From Sambucus nigra (taxonomy: Eukaryota > Streptophyta > Magnoliopsida > Dipsacales > Adoxaceae), in NCBI GenBank assembly GCA_949130495.1, contig OX422221.1, forward strand, positions 150,827,741 to 150,891,740: a stretch of 64,000 bases of DNA. Direction: 5' to 3'. A program made the translations under genes and the position numbers. The stretch's first letter is position 1. Each line of letters opens with the position of its first letter. The notes under the pieces are model-generated. The model had not been told where the DNA came from, searched no databases, and was given only the letters and a program-made list of their open reading frames with translations. Shown in pieces: positions 12,174-22,900 of this stretch.

Positions 12174-12213
<40 letters not shown>

Positions 12214-12733
12214 TATTTTGGTTTGCCTTTGCCTTGCTTTCTAGTCCTTCTATGCTTATACTTTAGTTTTGGTCTCTATATTGGATTAGTTATGCTTTTG
12301 TTGACCATATGCTTTCATGTCTTATCACTTTAAGCTTCAACATGCTTTTATATTTATTCTTTATCCTTTGCCTATTCCTGAACAAAAAAGGGGAGAATGA
12401 TAGGGGGAGAAATGGTATCTTATCCTATCATAATCGTATCTAAGTTTAGGAGATTGAACTTAGGGGGAGTAGCTAACTTCTTGGGTTGATCATTGTGATA
12501 AAGGGGAGAATTAATTTTGGGGGGGTATTTATTTTAATTGCTTTAAATACTTTGATATTCCCTATGCATTTGATGAGTTTGCGTAAGTGTGCAGGAATAC
12601 TTCTGAAGCGACATCTTTCAATTGCAAAGCGTTTGATCCTTGGGTTGAGTCAAGTTTTGGTGGGTTATGTTTTGAGTCTAGTGAGCTTGACGGACCTTTA
12701 GGATTTTTGTTTGGTTTTTGTCCTGGAATAGCC
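10839..12733 (+). other. Non-coding internal tail of Copia-B
   Basis: This is 1.9 kb of AT-rich sequence between gag and the purine tract, where an autonomous copia element would carry pol. No pol motif is visible in any frame. It contains an AT microsatellite near 12175. Short purine runs, such as 'aaaggggagaatgataggggga' spread over 12387-12408, precede the final purine tract. Confidence 0.7.
12174..12212. repeat. (TA)n microsatellite
   Basis: An uninterrupted run of about 19 TA dinucleotides in the Copia-B tail, with a shorter mixed TA/TG stretch just before it. Confidence 0.95.
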
Positions 12734-12744
12734 AAAGGGGGAGA
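12734..12744 (+). other. Polypurine tract of Copia-B
   Basis: AAAGGGGGAGA directly precedes the 3' LTR start at 12747. This is the classic copia primer for plus-strand synthesis. Confidence 0.85.
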
Positions 12745-12746
12745 TT

Positions 12747-14408
12747 TGTAAGGACACAAATTTCAAATTGAGTTCATATATAGTTTTGGCTCAATTCCGG
12801 ACAAAAACATTTATACATAGGATTGTATTTAACTGTAATATTCTCAAGCCTATGAAAAGTTTGTTGAAGACGTAGCGGCAAAGAGTATAAAGCATTATCA
12901 TCATGCCGGTTTCGTGCCTCACTTATACGTCATCAAACCATAGTTCCATGCTCCCAAGGTATGAATGCAATTCTATATATATGGGAGCTTGGAACTTGTT
13001 TATTTGGTGTTAGGTTTATCTAAAACTGCGGTTTTATTTTCAGAAAGTTTTTTAATTAAAACTTTAAATAAGTTTATAAAGTTTTCAGGGCTAAAATTGA
13101 ATTTTCCTTCTTTTTGGTTTTTCGTTCGATAGAGTCGTTCGAACGAGTTTGTCGTTCGAACGAAAATGTCGTTCTAACGAACTTGCTAACGACTTCTCAT
13201 TATGACTACTGGAACTTCGTTCGAAATGTCGTTCGAACGAGATTGTCGTTCTAACGAGATTTCTAACGATCTTCTAACGAGTTCATACTGGAACTTCGTT
13301 AGAAGACTCGTTCGAACGAGATTTCACTCGAACGAAATGTCGTTCGAACGAGTTTCCAGCCGGAACAGTTTTCTGGCAGTTTTGAGCAGTTTTCACCCAC
13401 TTCCCCACTTGATTCTTAAGGAACTATTTTCAGACTTTAAAATGTGCGGGAATCTATTTTGTGAATATATCTTTTTTTATATCCTTCTAACTCTTAGAGA
13501 GTGTTTAGAGAGAAAAATCAAAAAGAGAAAAAGGTCAAGTTTTGAGAGTTAATTTTCAAAGAGAAAATCATTTACCACTCTAGTTTCCACCCATATTTTT
13601 ATGTATCCAAGTTCATATATATACATCTTGCTTGGAGTTTGGCACCGGGTTTATCTCTACATCGAATTGAACAGAGTGTTTGGGTTTGCTTCTAAATCCC
13701 ACAAAGAAGAAGTTGTTTTATGTTGATTTACCCACTTGGAGAAAGGCTCATAGTTTGGGTGACGGTGACCATATAAAGTCCGATCGGTGGATTCTGATAC
13801 CGCGGTGGAGCTCCAAGGTTATCCGCTAGGAAGAGGTATATACAAGAAGAAGCGTCGAGGCTTGAGAGGGATCGAGTCGTGTGTTGTAAGCCTTTCTGTC
13901 TTGTATTTGTAAATCCGTATCTAGTGGATCGGTGGCTAGGGCCATCCGAAGTTGTTTCCCGTGTTGGGTTTTGCCTCGTACATCGCGGCGTAGTGATTTA
14001 TTGTTTCTATTTTATATTTCACACTCACCTAGAACGCATGCTTAGGTTAAAAAGATAAAATTGGTTTAATCACTATTTATTTATTTTGGTGCTAAAATAA
14101 ATATTGGGAAATTATTTATTTAATTCAAGTCTATTGACTAAAACTGGTTTTGGCCTAATTTGGAATCATTGAAAATTATGACTTAGGCAAATTCGAGGAC
14201 TTGGATTAATAAATTGGTTTAAGTGAAATTAATACTTGTGTGTGTTTATTTAATTTTCACTTGTGTTTAATTTTAATTTGAAAGAAGAAATTAAAATTTA
14301 CTATTTAAGTTGAACCATCACCTTTTACGCTTCCACATAGTTTACAAATAAGGAAATATAATTTTACAAAGGTTTTATACAATCCGGGGATTCACATCGA
14401 TTACAACA
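12747..14408 (+). repeat. Copia-B 3' LTR
   Basis: A 1662-bp partner of 7331-8980 with the same ends and the same palindrome cluster (about 13121-13365). The AAAGG target duplication follows at 14409-14413. Confidence 0.93.
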
Positions 14409-14413
14409 AAAGG

Positions 14414-14614
14414 TTTTTCCCAGAGGGGATTTTTCCTGAATTATTGTGCCGCATAATTTATTTATGTCGGTTTGACACTTGCACGTACGTTGTTATTTGA
14501 GCTTAAGGGATGAATTAATTTGATTCATAAATTGACATTAATTAAATAAGTTTGTAATTGGAATTTTGAAAATTTATTGAAATCAGTATCATACACATAA
14601 AGCTATTCTTTTCA
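14414..14614 (+). repeat. Copia-A 5' LTR, second piece
   Basis: This continues the Copia-A 5' LTR after the Copia-B insertion. It matches the end of the 3' LTR ('gaggggatttttcctgaatt' through 'cacataaag-attcttttca'). It ends in CA at 14614, followed by the primer-binding site. Confidence 0.9.
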
Positions 14615-14616
14615 AA

Positions 14617-14629
14617 TTGGTATGAGAGC
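14617..14629 (+). promoter_or_regulatory. Primer-binding site of Copia-A
   Basis: TTGGTATGAGAGC differs by one base from the tRNA-iMet site TTGGTATCAGAGC seen in Copia-B. It starts two bases after the LTR. Confidence 0.8.
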
Positions 14630-14739
14630 GTGTTTCACTACTTTACTGTGTAGATCCCGCAGTGCAATTTTTTGTGTGGTTATTTGTGTTCCTCTCGTGA
14701 TTTGTTTTCTTAGTCTATTCTAATACTGTTGATATTGTT

Positions 14740-15478
14740 AGCAGAGATGAGTTTGATAAAGTTCACGACCGTGCGGAAAAATTAACTCTTTTGAATTTGA
14801 AACTTTGCAAAAGAATTAAAATTTTGGAAGAAGAAAACTCTCTTTTTAAAAATAAGTTTGAATATTTGCAAATGTTTCAAACTCGAAGAGATATTTGTCT
14901 TTGGTAATTTGTGTATAAACTTTTATTTTTTAAAAGTTGCCAAAAAGGAGAGTGATGATAAAATCATAGTTTTATAAAAAGAATTGGGGGACTTAAAAAA
15001 TTCTAGGGTTCCTGTTTGTGCCGTTGAGGATAAAAAATTAATCGATGATTTTACAGCACATGAAGAGCCTCTTAGGGATAAGTTTTTTTTAATTGAGCAT
15101 GAGCAAAATAAACTGTTAAGTTTAATTAATAACTTGAAAAATAAATCCCTAACTTTGGGAGAGTCTAATTCTTTACTTGAGTATAAAATTTTGAAGTTGA
15201 AAAATGATTTAAAAGACTGGAGTAGTTTGTTTAGTGATGGTAATGGCTCGTCTTGTTGTAATGCTTCTATTTCAAAAGCGAGAACCATTATTTATTTTAG
15301 AGGGTCAATCGTTCTTAAGGACATTAGAAAAGGTCAACCCATAGGTGTTGTTCCACCCATTTACATTGGTTCACATTGTGGTAGGAAAGGGCACCTTAGG
15401 CGTTTCTGTTTTGATCTTCGAAGAGGTCCTAGGAATTTTATGTCTAGTGTTCCCTTGATTCCTAAAACCACCACATGA
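14740..15478 (+). pseudogene. Copia-A gag C-terminal remnant
   Basis: The first open segment (about 14745-14906) reads DEFDKVHDRAEKLTLLNL and continues with leucine/glutamate heptad-like sequence, likely coiled coil, up to a stop. A second segment, open to 15478, is again coiled-coil-like. It ends with a zinc knuckle related to the C-terminal knuckle of Copia-B gag (HCGRKGHLRRFCFDLRRG against HCGKKGHLKKFCFDLKR). The first cysteine of the knuckle is replaced by glycine (GGT at 15368-15370), so it should not bind zinc normally. The N-terminal gag core and the first knuckle are absent, so this copy is internally deleted as well as mutated. Confidence 0.75.
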
Positions 15479-16968
15479 TGTTTCACATCTATTTGGGTTA
15501 GACAAGTTGATTCCCGTTTGCTTTCACATGATTCTTCTCTTGCCATATCATATAAATGATTGTGTTTGCATGATTGTCAATGATGGTTGTGCATCTTGAT
15601 ATATTTTTGCTAGTGTTATGACATGTGTACTTTTTGTATTAGTTTTTTTGTTTTTGAAAATTTTTGGAAAAATACAAAAAGATTTTATTTTGATAAAATT
15701 TGAAAAATCCAAAAAGATTTTTGCATTTTGTTTAACATTATATATGAATTGAGATTTAGGATGATCGAGTCACAATTTCATTCCATTTATCCATGTGACT
15801 ATTTGATAGTGTTTTAAGACAATAAGTCATGCCATTCATGTTCTTTATAGTGTTTGGATTCATTAAAATGTAATTAAGTGTTATTACCCACATGATTGAC
15901 TCATTATTTCCTTTTATGCACACAAGCAAGAATTTGTTTGAATATTGTTCCTGTTGAATCACATGTTGGTTACGTGTTTCCATCTCAATTATGTCTATTA
16001 AAATGAACCAAATGCGATAAAAAAAGATAGTAAAAGGTGTGCATGTTTTAAACCATTGTCCGTGAGTTTCTGTGTATTTTAAAAACGGTGAAGGGCTACG
16101 AAAGGTACACATCTATCCTTTTCGATTAATCCACCGTTTAATTGGACCGAAAAAATTGAGGTATTTTAGTTATTCGGGGTCCAAAAGAGGTTTAAAAGAG
16201 CCCGAAAAAATTTAAAGGCAATAAAAAGAAATTTATGCCAAAAAGGGACCATTAGGTTTATTCACCAATTATCCAATATTTGAGAATTTAGATCACCTCA
16301 AAAAGAAAATATATATGAGGGAGCTTGGTTGGAGAGTTAATACGGTTTTCACTTCCTTGAAAGTCATGAAAAAGCTTTACATAGTTTTGGACGTTATTGG
16401 TGTAGAAATCACTTATACTTTGATTCGTTGATATGATTAAGATTATCTCATCTAAATTCAAAATTTTTACACCTAAGGACTATTTTTTATTCTCATTCGT
16501 TAGGAGTACACTTATGCATCGTGCACATATGATATGATTGAGTTGATTCTCCCATCGAATGTTTTCACACCCATTCATTCCGTTTCCAAGATTTGGTTGT
16601 CTTAGGATAAATTCATGGTGTGATTTTCGTAACATCATTTTTTGCATTTTTGTATGAAAAATATGAAAAATTCAAAAAATAGTTTGTCTATTTTGCTTTC
16701 ATGTTTATGCTTTATATCATTTCAAACTCGATATGTCATGAGGTTTTCACTTTGTCTCATGTGTGTAGGTACAATTGAAGATTCTTTGGATTGCACACCC
16801 TGATGAGAAAGGCTTGGAGATCTGAAAAGTTGATTGTTGAAGATTGAAAAAATTTGAAGACTTGTTCAGTTTATCTTTCCACGTTTGAATTTATGGGAGG
16901 GTAGATTTGTATAGGACATTTTTGGTTTTGATAATTGAGATATTTTTATTTTGTACCGGCATAGACAT
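15479..16968 (+). other. Non-coding internal tail of Copia-A
   Basis: AT-rich, with no pol motifs in any frame. It corresponds in position to the 10839-12733 tail of Copia-B. Reverse-strand open frames here have no recognisable domain. Confidence 0.65.
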
Positions 16969-16977
16969 AGGGGGAGA
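16969..16977 (+). other. Polypurine tract of Copia-A
   Basis: AGGGGGAGA directly before the 3' LTR, which starts at 16980. Confidence 0.8.
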
Positions 16978-16979
16978 TT

Positions 16980-18118
16980 TGTAAGGACATTGTCCGTCAC
17001 AATTTAATATGTAGTATATCGCTACAAGTTGCTACAAGTCGTCGAAGGATTGAGAAGATTACATCTATGAAGGACGAATCCGAATTCGAAGAAGTCTTCA
17101 ACATTCAAGCCCAACAAGGATGAATTTGGTAAAATGGGTTTTTGTTTCATTTACATTTCACATTTAAAGTGTTCGGATATTTTTTATAAAAGTTAAAATG
17201 ATTTTTGGAATTTTAATAAATGATTTTTATTTTTCAAAAACATTTTATCATAAAAGTTTTGGATAAATATCTCCAGATCCCGTGAATAGTTTTAAGGTTT
17301 GAGGATTCCAAGTTATTTAAAACTTTAAAAGTCTTTTTTAAGGACATCAGTGACTATCGTTCGAATGAGAGACGTCACATCTCGTTTGAACGAGATGGAG
17401 CATCGCTCGAACGACGCCGCATGTCGTTCGAACGAGAAAGTGTTTTTAACCGACACGTCATCGCCTCGAATTTTTATATTTAAAGGGTGTCAGGCTACTG
17501 ATTTTGCGTGGGGAAAAGCTTATTTTTGACAGAATACATTTTTCTATTCTCCAACCATATTTGAGGGTTCAATGTTTTGTTTTTCAATTCACAAAATTCT
17601 AAGTATTGTGTGTGAGTTGTTTTTGTGGAACGCAAAGCATAGTTTTGATACAGTTCATGCTTTGTGGGGAGATCTCTACAACCGAGGGCTACGTGCTATT
17701 ATGGAGTGAGTCTTGATGGAGTTTTGTGACTGCGTGTCATAAGGGAGTGCTATGGTGTTCCTAGGTTGAAGACTGGACTGCGGTTCATGTAGGTTCGCTG
17801 CGTGTGGACTTATTGCTGATGACATCGACCGTTGCCTGTTGGTATTTGAGTGTCAAACTGCATTTCATTGTAATTTGATGTAAGTTGCGATTTACAATTA
17901 TAGTGAAATTAAAAGTTTTTTGACCTGAGGGGATTTTTCCTGAATTATTGTGTCGCATACTTTATTTATGTTGGTTTGACACTTTCACCCACGTTGCTAT
18001 TTGAGTTTAGGGGATGAATTAATTTGATTCATAAATTGACACTAATTAAATAATTTTGTAATTGGAAGTTTCATAATTTATTGAAATCGGTATCATACAC
18101 ATAAAGACATTCTTTTCA
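16980..18118 (+). repeat. Copia-A 3' LTR
   Basis: An 1139-bp LTR, TGTAAGGACATTG to CTTTTCA, followed by the TTCAT target duplication at 18119-18123. It has the palindrome cluster at about 17355-17440 and a TATA-like TATATTTAAAGGG at about 17471-17483. Confidence 0.92.
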
Positions 18119-18123
18119 TTCAT

Positions 18124-18640
18124 CATCATTTTTTCTTTGGTAAAAATTCGATCAAGAGAGTATCCCATCTAGAAACTACTGGATGGTATATTACTCGCTT
18201 CAATAATGAGAAGTTAGAGGTGGTAGATTATGAAGAGAAAATTTCTATCACCGCCTTAATGAATGGATTAGTTTTTGAGAAGCTGTACTATGCGCTGGCA
18301 AAAGAAGCTCGTAAGATTATGATGAAGCTGATGAAAAAATTTGGTAAGATCATAAATGCTGAGGAAGCTATGGGTGCCAAGAAGGTTACCAGGACAAAAT
18401 ATGATGGCCAAAAGAGCTCAGATAAGAAGGAACAGAAAGATAAGAAAGCCGAGAAGCCTAAAAAGTATGAGGAGTGTACTCCACTTACTATAGATGTGCG
18501 TCACATCGTGGAGGATATTAGGGGTAGTAATGACTTGAAATGGCCTGAGAAATTAAAATTGCCACCTAACTATAATTATAAATCCAAACAATGTGATTTT
18601 CACAAATATCGTGGGCATTCTACTAACAGCTAGTCATTAT
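18124..18640 (+). pseudogene. G1 gag, 3' portion
   Basis: This resumes the gag domain interrupted at 6388. It reads ITRFNNEKLEVVDYEEKISI followed by TALMNGL, the conserved end of the Tat gag core. A lysine-rich stretch (KKEQKDKKAEKPKK) and CDFHKYRGHSTNS, equivalent to the 'CDFH---GH-T--C' gag zinc-binding end, follow. The last cysteine is missing: the frame stops at 18633. With the 5' portion this covers most of a gypsy gag, clearly split by the nested insertion. Confidence 0.75.
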
Positions 18641-19615
18641 CTTCAAAAGGAAGGCCTATTTAAACGAGGCTAAAGCCTATTCCTACATTCGACAGATCAA
18701 CCTATTGCACGAGGTAGATGGTTTGACCAGAAAGGTAAATAAAGACATGCTAGTCATTGGCTTCTCTAAAAATTACTTATCAGGAATGCTTCGCCCTCAC
18801 AATGACCCATTAGTTGTCACCTTCAGGTTCATAAAGCAAGGATTGCAAGTATTCTGATGGATAATGGTAGTTGAGCTGATGTTATGTTCAATAATTGTTT
18901 TCACAACCTGGGGTTACGAGATAGCAAACTAGAACCATATCATAGGTCCTTAATTGGTTTCTATGGAGAAAAGGTTTATCCTTTAGGAACTATCAAGTTT
19001 GAGGTTTTGATTGGCACTGGATCAATGATCAAAACTAAGAAGATTCATTTCTTCGTCCTAGACAACAATGTTGAGTAATCCTATAATATCACCCTTGGAA
19101 AATTCGAATTGAAAACATTTAAAGCAGTGTCATCTATAGTTCATCAGTGCCTTAAGTTCCCCACTCATTACGATTTCGGCATAGGAAATGGCAAGCATGT
19201 GGAGGCTAGAGAGTGCTATTATACTTCAATGAACTAGGATGACTTAAAAAACACCACACCTTACCATATTGATACTTTGGATTCACGATAAGAGGCTAAC
19301 TTAGTCAAAGAACAGGTTTTGGAAGATACAAAAATAATAATACTGGATGACGAAAAAATCGAGAGGACTACATAAATTGGCTCAACCCTTGTATTGTCCC
19401 TTAAATAGGAATTAATTACATTCCTTAAAGAGCAGAAACGTGTGTTTACCGGGAGCCATGAAGACATGCTTGGAATCAACCTCAACTTTATAAGTCATGA
19501 GACTAATATCATCAAGGACGCCAAGCCGAACAACCAAAAGCCGAGGGTTTTTAGTTTCGATAAGAATCTAGCTATCCAAGAGGAGGTGGATAAATTATCG
19601 ACGGCTTAATTCATG
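18641..19615 (+). pseudogene. G1 protease and start of reverse transcriptase, truncated
   Basis: Around 18755-18840 MLRPHNDPLVVTFR matches the segment before the Tat protease. The active-site region follows as LMDNGS-stop-ADVMF (about 18854-18888), where DNG stands for the D-T/N-G triad and a stop replaces the next residue. SLIGFYGEKVYPLGTIKFEV and the 'LKFPTHYDFGIGNG' stretch with ARECYYTS complete a RIRE2/Grande-like protease. After several stops, EDMLGINLNFISHE and QKPRVFSFDKNLAIQEEVDK (about 19465-19595) match the N-terminal edge of gypsy RT. The similarity then stops abruptly near 19615. RNase H and integrase of this element are not found anywhere in the window. Confidence 0.72.
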
Positions 19616-20580
19616 TACACTTCACATTACTTACACGTAGGACCACTCATATTCACTTATTTCACACCACTTAGAATATCCATGCTTAGATGTCACTAAC
19701 AAACACCTTCACTTATCACACTTATATATATCTATGCCCACTCACATTTATCACACACCACTAGTAGATGATCCATGCTTAGGTTCACTATCACACACTC
19801 ACTTATAGTTACTCACACATCATGCATTCTCACATATCCGTTATTAGTGTAATCTTGATTCTCCGTGCTAGATTTACTTTTCATGATACTTGTACATTCT
19901 TCCTTATTAGTACAGTGCTCATCATTACAATAAAAATACTCTCTTCATAATATAATAATCAAGAATGATGCATGTCGCACACTACATCACCAAAGAGCGT
20001 GGCTATTGAGTAAAATTTTGTCCCGTAACTCGGGGTCACTTTATGACGGGCGTTGGTTCAACAGGTTACATTTAGATAAGGAATATGAATCTTACCTTCT
20101 ATTGGCCAAGTACTTTCAACATATATCGAACGGTTCATACCATATCGTACCGCTTGACCGATGTCATGATGGGAGGTGTATAGTAGGGAACTCGTTCACG
20201 TACGTTAAGTATATCTAATTCTCACTCACACGTACTGTCCCTATAAGGTATATAGTGAGGCAATTCATGTATAGTCAGGTATATCAAATATGTTTTTCAC
20301 ACCTACCGATTGTCCTCAAAAGTAAGACGTATATCGTGGAAGTCATGCTAATGGGGGAACCTTTCCACTAACCCAACAGATACATTCCCTTATACATGCA
20401 TCAAAATTAGGGAACTCATTTTAAGTTTGCCAGTTACTACCCAAAACTCTACTAAACTAACCCAGAATTTGAGCCATTTACCTAGATTGTACCCAGTAAA
20501 TTTCCCATTATAACCATATATTCACTTGAACCTCTCAAAGTTTGCCCATATTTTCACCCACACCTTACCTGTTTTGCCGA
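19616..20580. other. Non-coding stretch between the G1 break and G2
   Basis: AT-rich sequence with loose 'cacactcactta' and 'atccatgcttag' repeats in the first 250 bases, and no recognisable domain. It could be an LTR or leader of G2, but I found no matching copy downstream of G2. Confidence 0.4.
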
Positions 20581-20587
20581 CCAGGCC

Positions 20588-21052
20588 TTGTCACTTATTA
20601 CAAAAGCATGTATTGCCGTTCGTACTCATTTTGGATGGAAATATATGGAGTTGCTTGCAGTACTGAACCAGATCCTAAAGTTTAGGCTAAAATTACCCTT
20701 TGAAATGGCTATTGACTGCCAAAAGTTTAGTACACAATTTATGGAAGCCCAAAAGTGGGACCGAGAGTCAGATAATTGGGTAGTACCCACCGATGAAGTC
20801 AGTTTAGATGATGTCGTCCATAATATAGTAGACTTCTTTTGACAAACTGGTAAAATTTACAATATGTCCAAGATAATCGATGTTTTGAAACTACAAGGGC
20901 GCTTGGTCCCTTCAGTTCTGCATCTCCTCATTGAGTGGGAGGATTTATATGAAGAAGTCATTAAGGTTATAGAATGCATTGACTTATCCTGGAAGGATGG
21001 GATCGTTGTTATCAGATGGGGGGACGAATTTGATAGTTCAGATGAAGCATGA
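20588..21052 (+). pseudogene. Unrecognised reading frame, two open segments in one frame
   Basis: Two open segments (20588-20842 and 20864-21052) share a frame, separated by a TGA at 20840-20842. The first contains QKWDRESDNWVVPTDEVSL and the second is acidic (LIEWEDLYEEVIKVIE). I do not recognise a domain. The first segment begins with TTG, so no start codon is supported. Its place upstream of the G2 protease suggests it could be a gag-region or leader ORF of G2. It could also be a captured fragment. Confidence 0.35.
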
Positions 21053-21309
21053 AGCTACAAAAAATCTATCCCAGTGATGAGTGTATATGCGATGATATCA
21101 TTTGAATATCTACTAGGGGAGATTAACAAAGTGGGAGAACCACCCAAGATAGATGAAAAAAATATGGTTTCTATTTTTCTCCTTTTTTGTGATCGATATG
21201 ACAAGATATGGGAGGCACTACCAGAGTTTTAACTCTCAATAAACATCGACGAATAGAGGAAAGAGTGTTGTCGAGAAACTCTCAATGTTGAAAATTACCA
21301 TTGAGGAGA

Positions 21310-22000
21310 GTAAGATCCTCGAATAATTGAAGAAAACTTAGGCTAACATCACTTTGTGGGTTCTCTTCATGTCTTCCCATCTGCATTGAAATGCCTTGAT
21401 AAAATTTCTTACCGAGCTCACAATCTCTCCTTCCACCACTCCGAAAGAAGCCGTGAACTTGGTCGGGTCTCTAACCTCTACTAAAATGCTCTTCTTTTTC
21501 GAGTAAGAAATCCCTAAGTTTGGTCCTAATCATAACTATGCTTACAATATCTCTGTCAAGGTGATAAGGAAGACAGTCCCGCTTTCACTCGCCGATAATG
21601 GATTAACACGTCATGTCTGTCCGTTAAGAACACTTAACTACTTAGGTTTGAAAGTAAGCAAACTTTCTCCAACTTTAACCACAGTGCGTGTTTATGATAA
21701 CACTTATCGAGAGGTGATGGGATCTATAAAGATTACAATAAGGGCTGGCCCTATAAATCCCATTACTGAATTCCAAGTCATCATCATACGGGATTGTTTT
21801 AACCTATTGCTTGATCGACCATGGCTTCACATCATCAAGGGGGTATCTTCCTCTCTCCATAAGAAACTGAAGTTCTTCACCAAGGCGTAGGTCATCACTA
21901 TCTTAGGCGATGCTGATAATACTGAGAATGCGGGCACCAGTAATTTGGTACTAGAGATACAATATGGGGTGAATGACATGCTTCTATTAGATTTTTGAGT
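21310..22000 (+). pseudogene. G2 protease region (Ogre/Tat-like)
   Basis: The best open part is 21561-21890. It reads SLADNGLTRHVCPLRTLNYL, equivalent to 'VDNGSALNVCPL-T---LG', so the D-N-G triad remains but the following serine is changed. VRVYDNTYREVMGSIKITI, GPINPITEFQVIII and LLLDRPWLHIIKGVSSSLHK are the hallmark end of the protease in Ogre/Tat elements ('NLLLGRPWIH--GAVPSSLHQK'). The glycine of LLLG is changed to aspartate. Upstream (from about 21310), frame-shifted pieces resemble the region preceding this protease. This protease differs from the G1 one, showing that two gypsy elements are present. Confidence 0.78.
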
Positions 22001-22900
22001 CAAACCACTTCCAGTCCCAGTAGAGGATAATTTCAAAGATAGAGTTCCAGAGCACAACACTCATGACAATGTCAATGTGATATAGATGTTCAAGAATATG
22101 CACTTCATGCCCGAATTGGGGTTCGGATCATGATAAAAGGGAATACCGAAACCCATAGTGCTAAAGAAGGCCTTTCATCCACGTGGCCTGGGTTATTAAC
22201 TATCATTAGAGGAACTCAGAATGCTCCGCTAACCTCGGTTGAAGAGAAGGTTAGAAAGTACCAAGATTGTTTCAGGAACTTCATTGAATGGTAGATTTTT
22301 CAAAAAGGGTGAATATTTTCCATTTGTGGCTTTCCCCAATCATGGTATGATTATGTGGATAAGAAAATGAAGACATGGATGGAGATCGTCTTCGAAGACA
22401 ACTATTTATGGGCCAAAAGTTCCCAATATCATGGGAAACCTCTTGTTCAGAAAGCTACTTCTACTGCCGAGGTTTTCGAAGGAAGTGATTTTGAGGACTC
22501 ATTCAATTTTTAGATACTGGGGCTAACACTCTTCATGATCCATTAAGATGCTACATCACTTGATCCATCCATCCTGATAAAGGCAACTGATGCACCCCTC
22601 CTCAACTGGAATGATGTGCTAGTTACACCCATTGAAATGCAACCCAACCAAGATGTCTATCCTATTTTTTCTTCTTATATTATTCCTTATTCTGATCAGA
22701 ATGTAATATTATTCCGTTTGACGAGGTTCTCAATGCTATATTTCTAGAGAATGAAAGGAACGAAGATTTTGAGTATCTTGATTGCCTTGATTCTAATAAG
22801 ACTTTTGATGATGATGGTTTTGCAAATGAATAATTCTTAATTGATCTAAATAAGGTTAATAACAAACAACATAATCACATTCAAATTAATGAAGATGAAA
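22001..22900 (+). pseudogene. G2 linker between protease and RT
   Basis: Many stops, but a recurring pattern of short matches to the low-complexity linker between protease and RT in Tat elements. One is the 'KAFHPRGLGY-LSLEELR'-like piece near 22165-22215 (frame-shifted), equivalent to 'G-GLGY'. An acidic stretch (NERNEDFEYLDCLD) lies near 22750-22790. No enzymatic domain is expected or seen. Confidence 0.5.

Larger units (their letters stand above)
7331..14408 (+). mobile_element. Copia-B: gag-only copia-type element nested in the Copia-A LTR
   Basis: LTRs at 7331-8980 and 12747-14408 both begin TGTAAGGACACAAATTTC and end GATTACAACA. A perfect target duplication, AAAGG, lies at 7326-7330 and 14409-14413. 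A primer-binding site TGGTATCAGAGC and a purine tract GGGGGAGA are in place. The internal part codes for a gag-like protein with two zinc knuckles and no pol domain. It resembles Copia-A in LTR start, palindrome cluster and gag C-terminus, so both belong to one family of non-autonomous elements. LTR divergence is about 6% over the first 330 bp by eye, so Copia-B is younger than Copia-A, as the nesting requires. Confidence 0.93.
6393..18118 (+). mobile_element. Copia-A: gag-only (non-autonomous) copia-type element, split by Copia-B
   Basis: The 5' LTR lies in two pieces (6393-7330 and 14414-14614) because Copia-B inserted into it. The pieces sum to 1139 bp, the same length as the 3' LTR at 16980-18118. 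A 5-bp duplication, TTCAT, flanks the element. A tRNA-iMet-like primer-binding site follows the 5' LTR at 14617, and a purine tract precedes the 3' LTR. The internal part (14615-16979) holds only a gag C-terminal remnant and a long non-coding tail. There is no protease, integrase or RT, so it would have depended on an autonomous partner. Without Copia-B it is about 4.6 kb. LTR divergence is about 11% by eye over the first 215 bp. Confidence 0.88.

Noticed and set aside
12082..12333. 83-codon open frame over the TA microsatellite
   Set aside because: The alternating tyrosine/isoleucine run is just the translated TA repeat.
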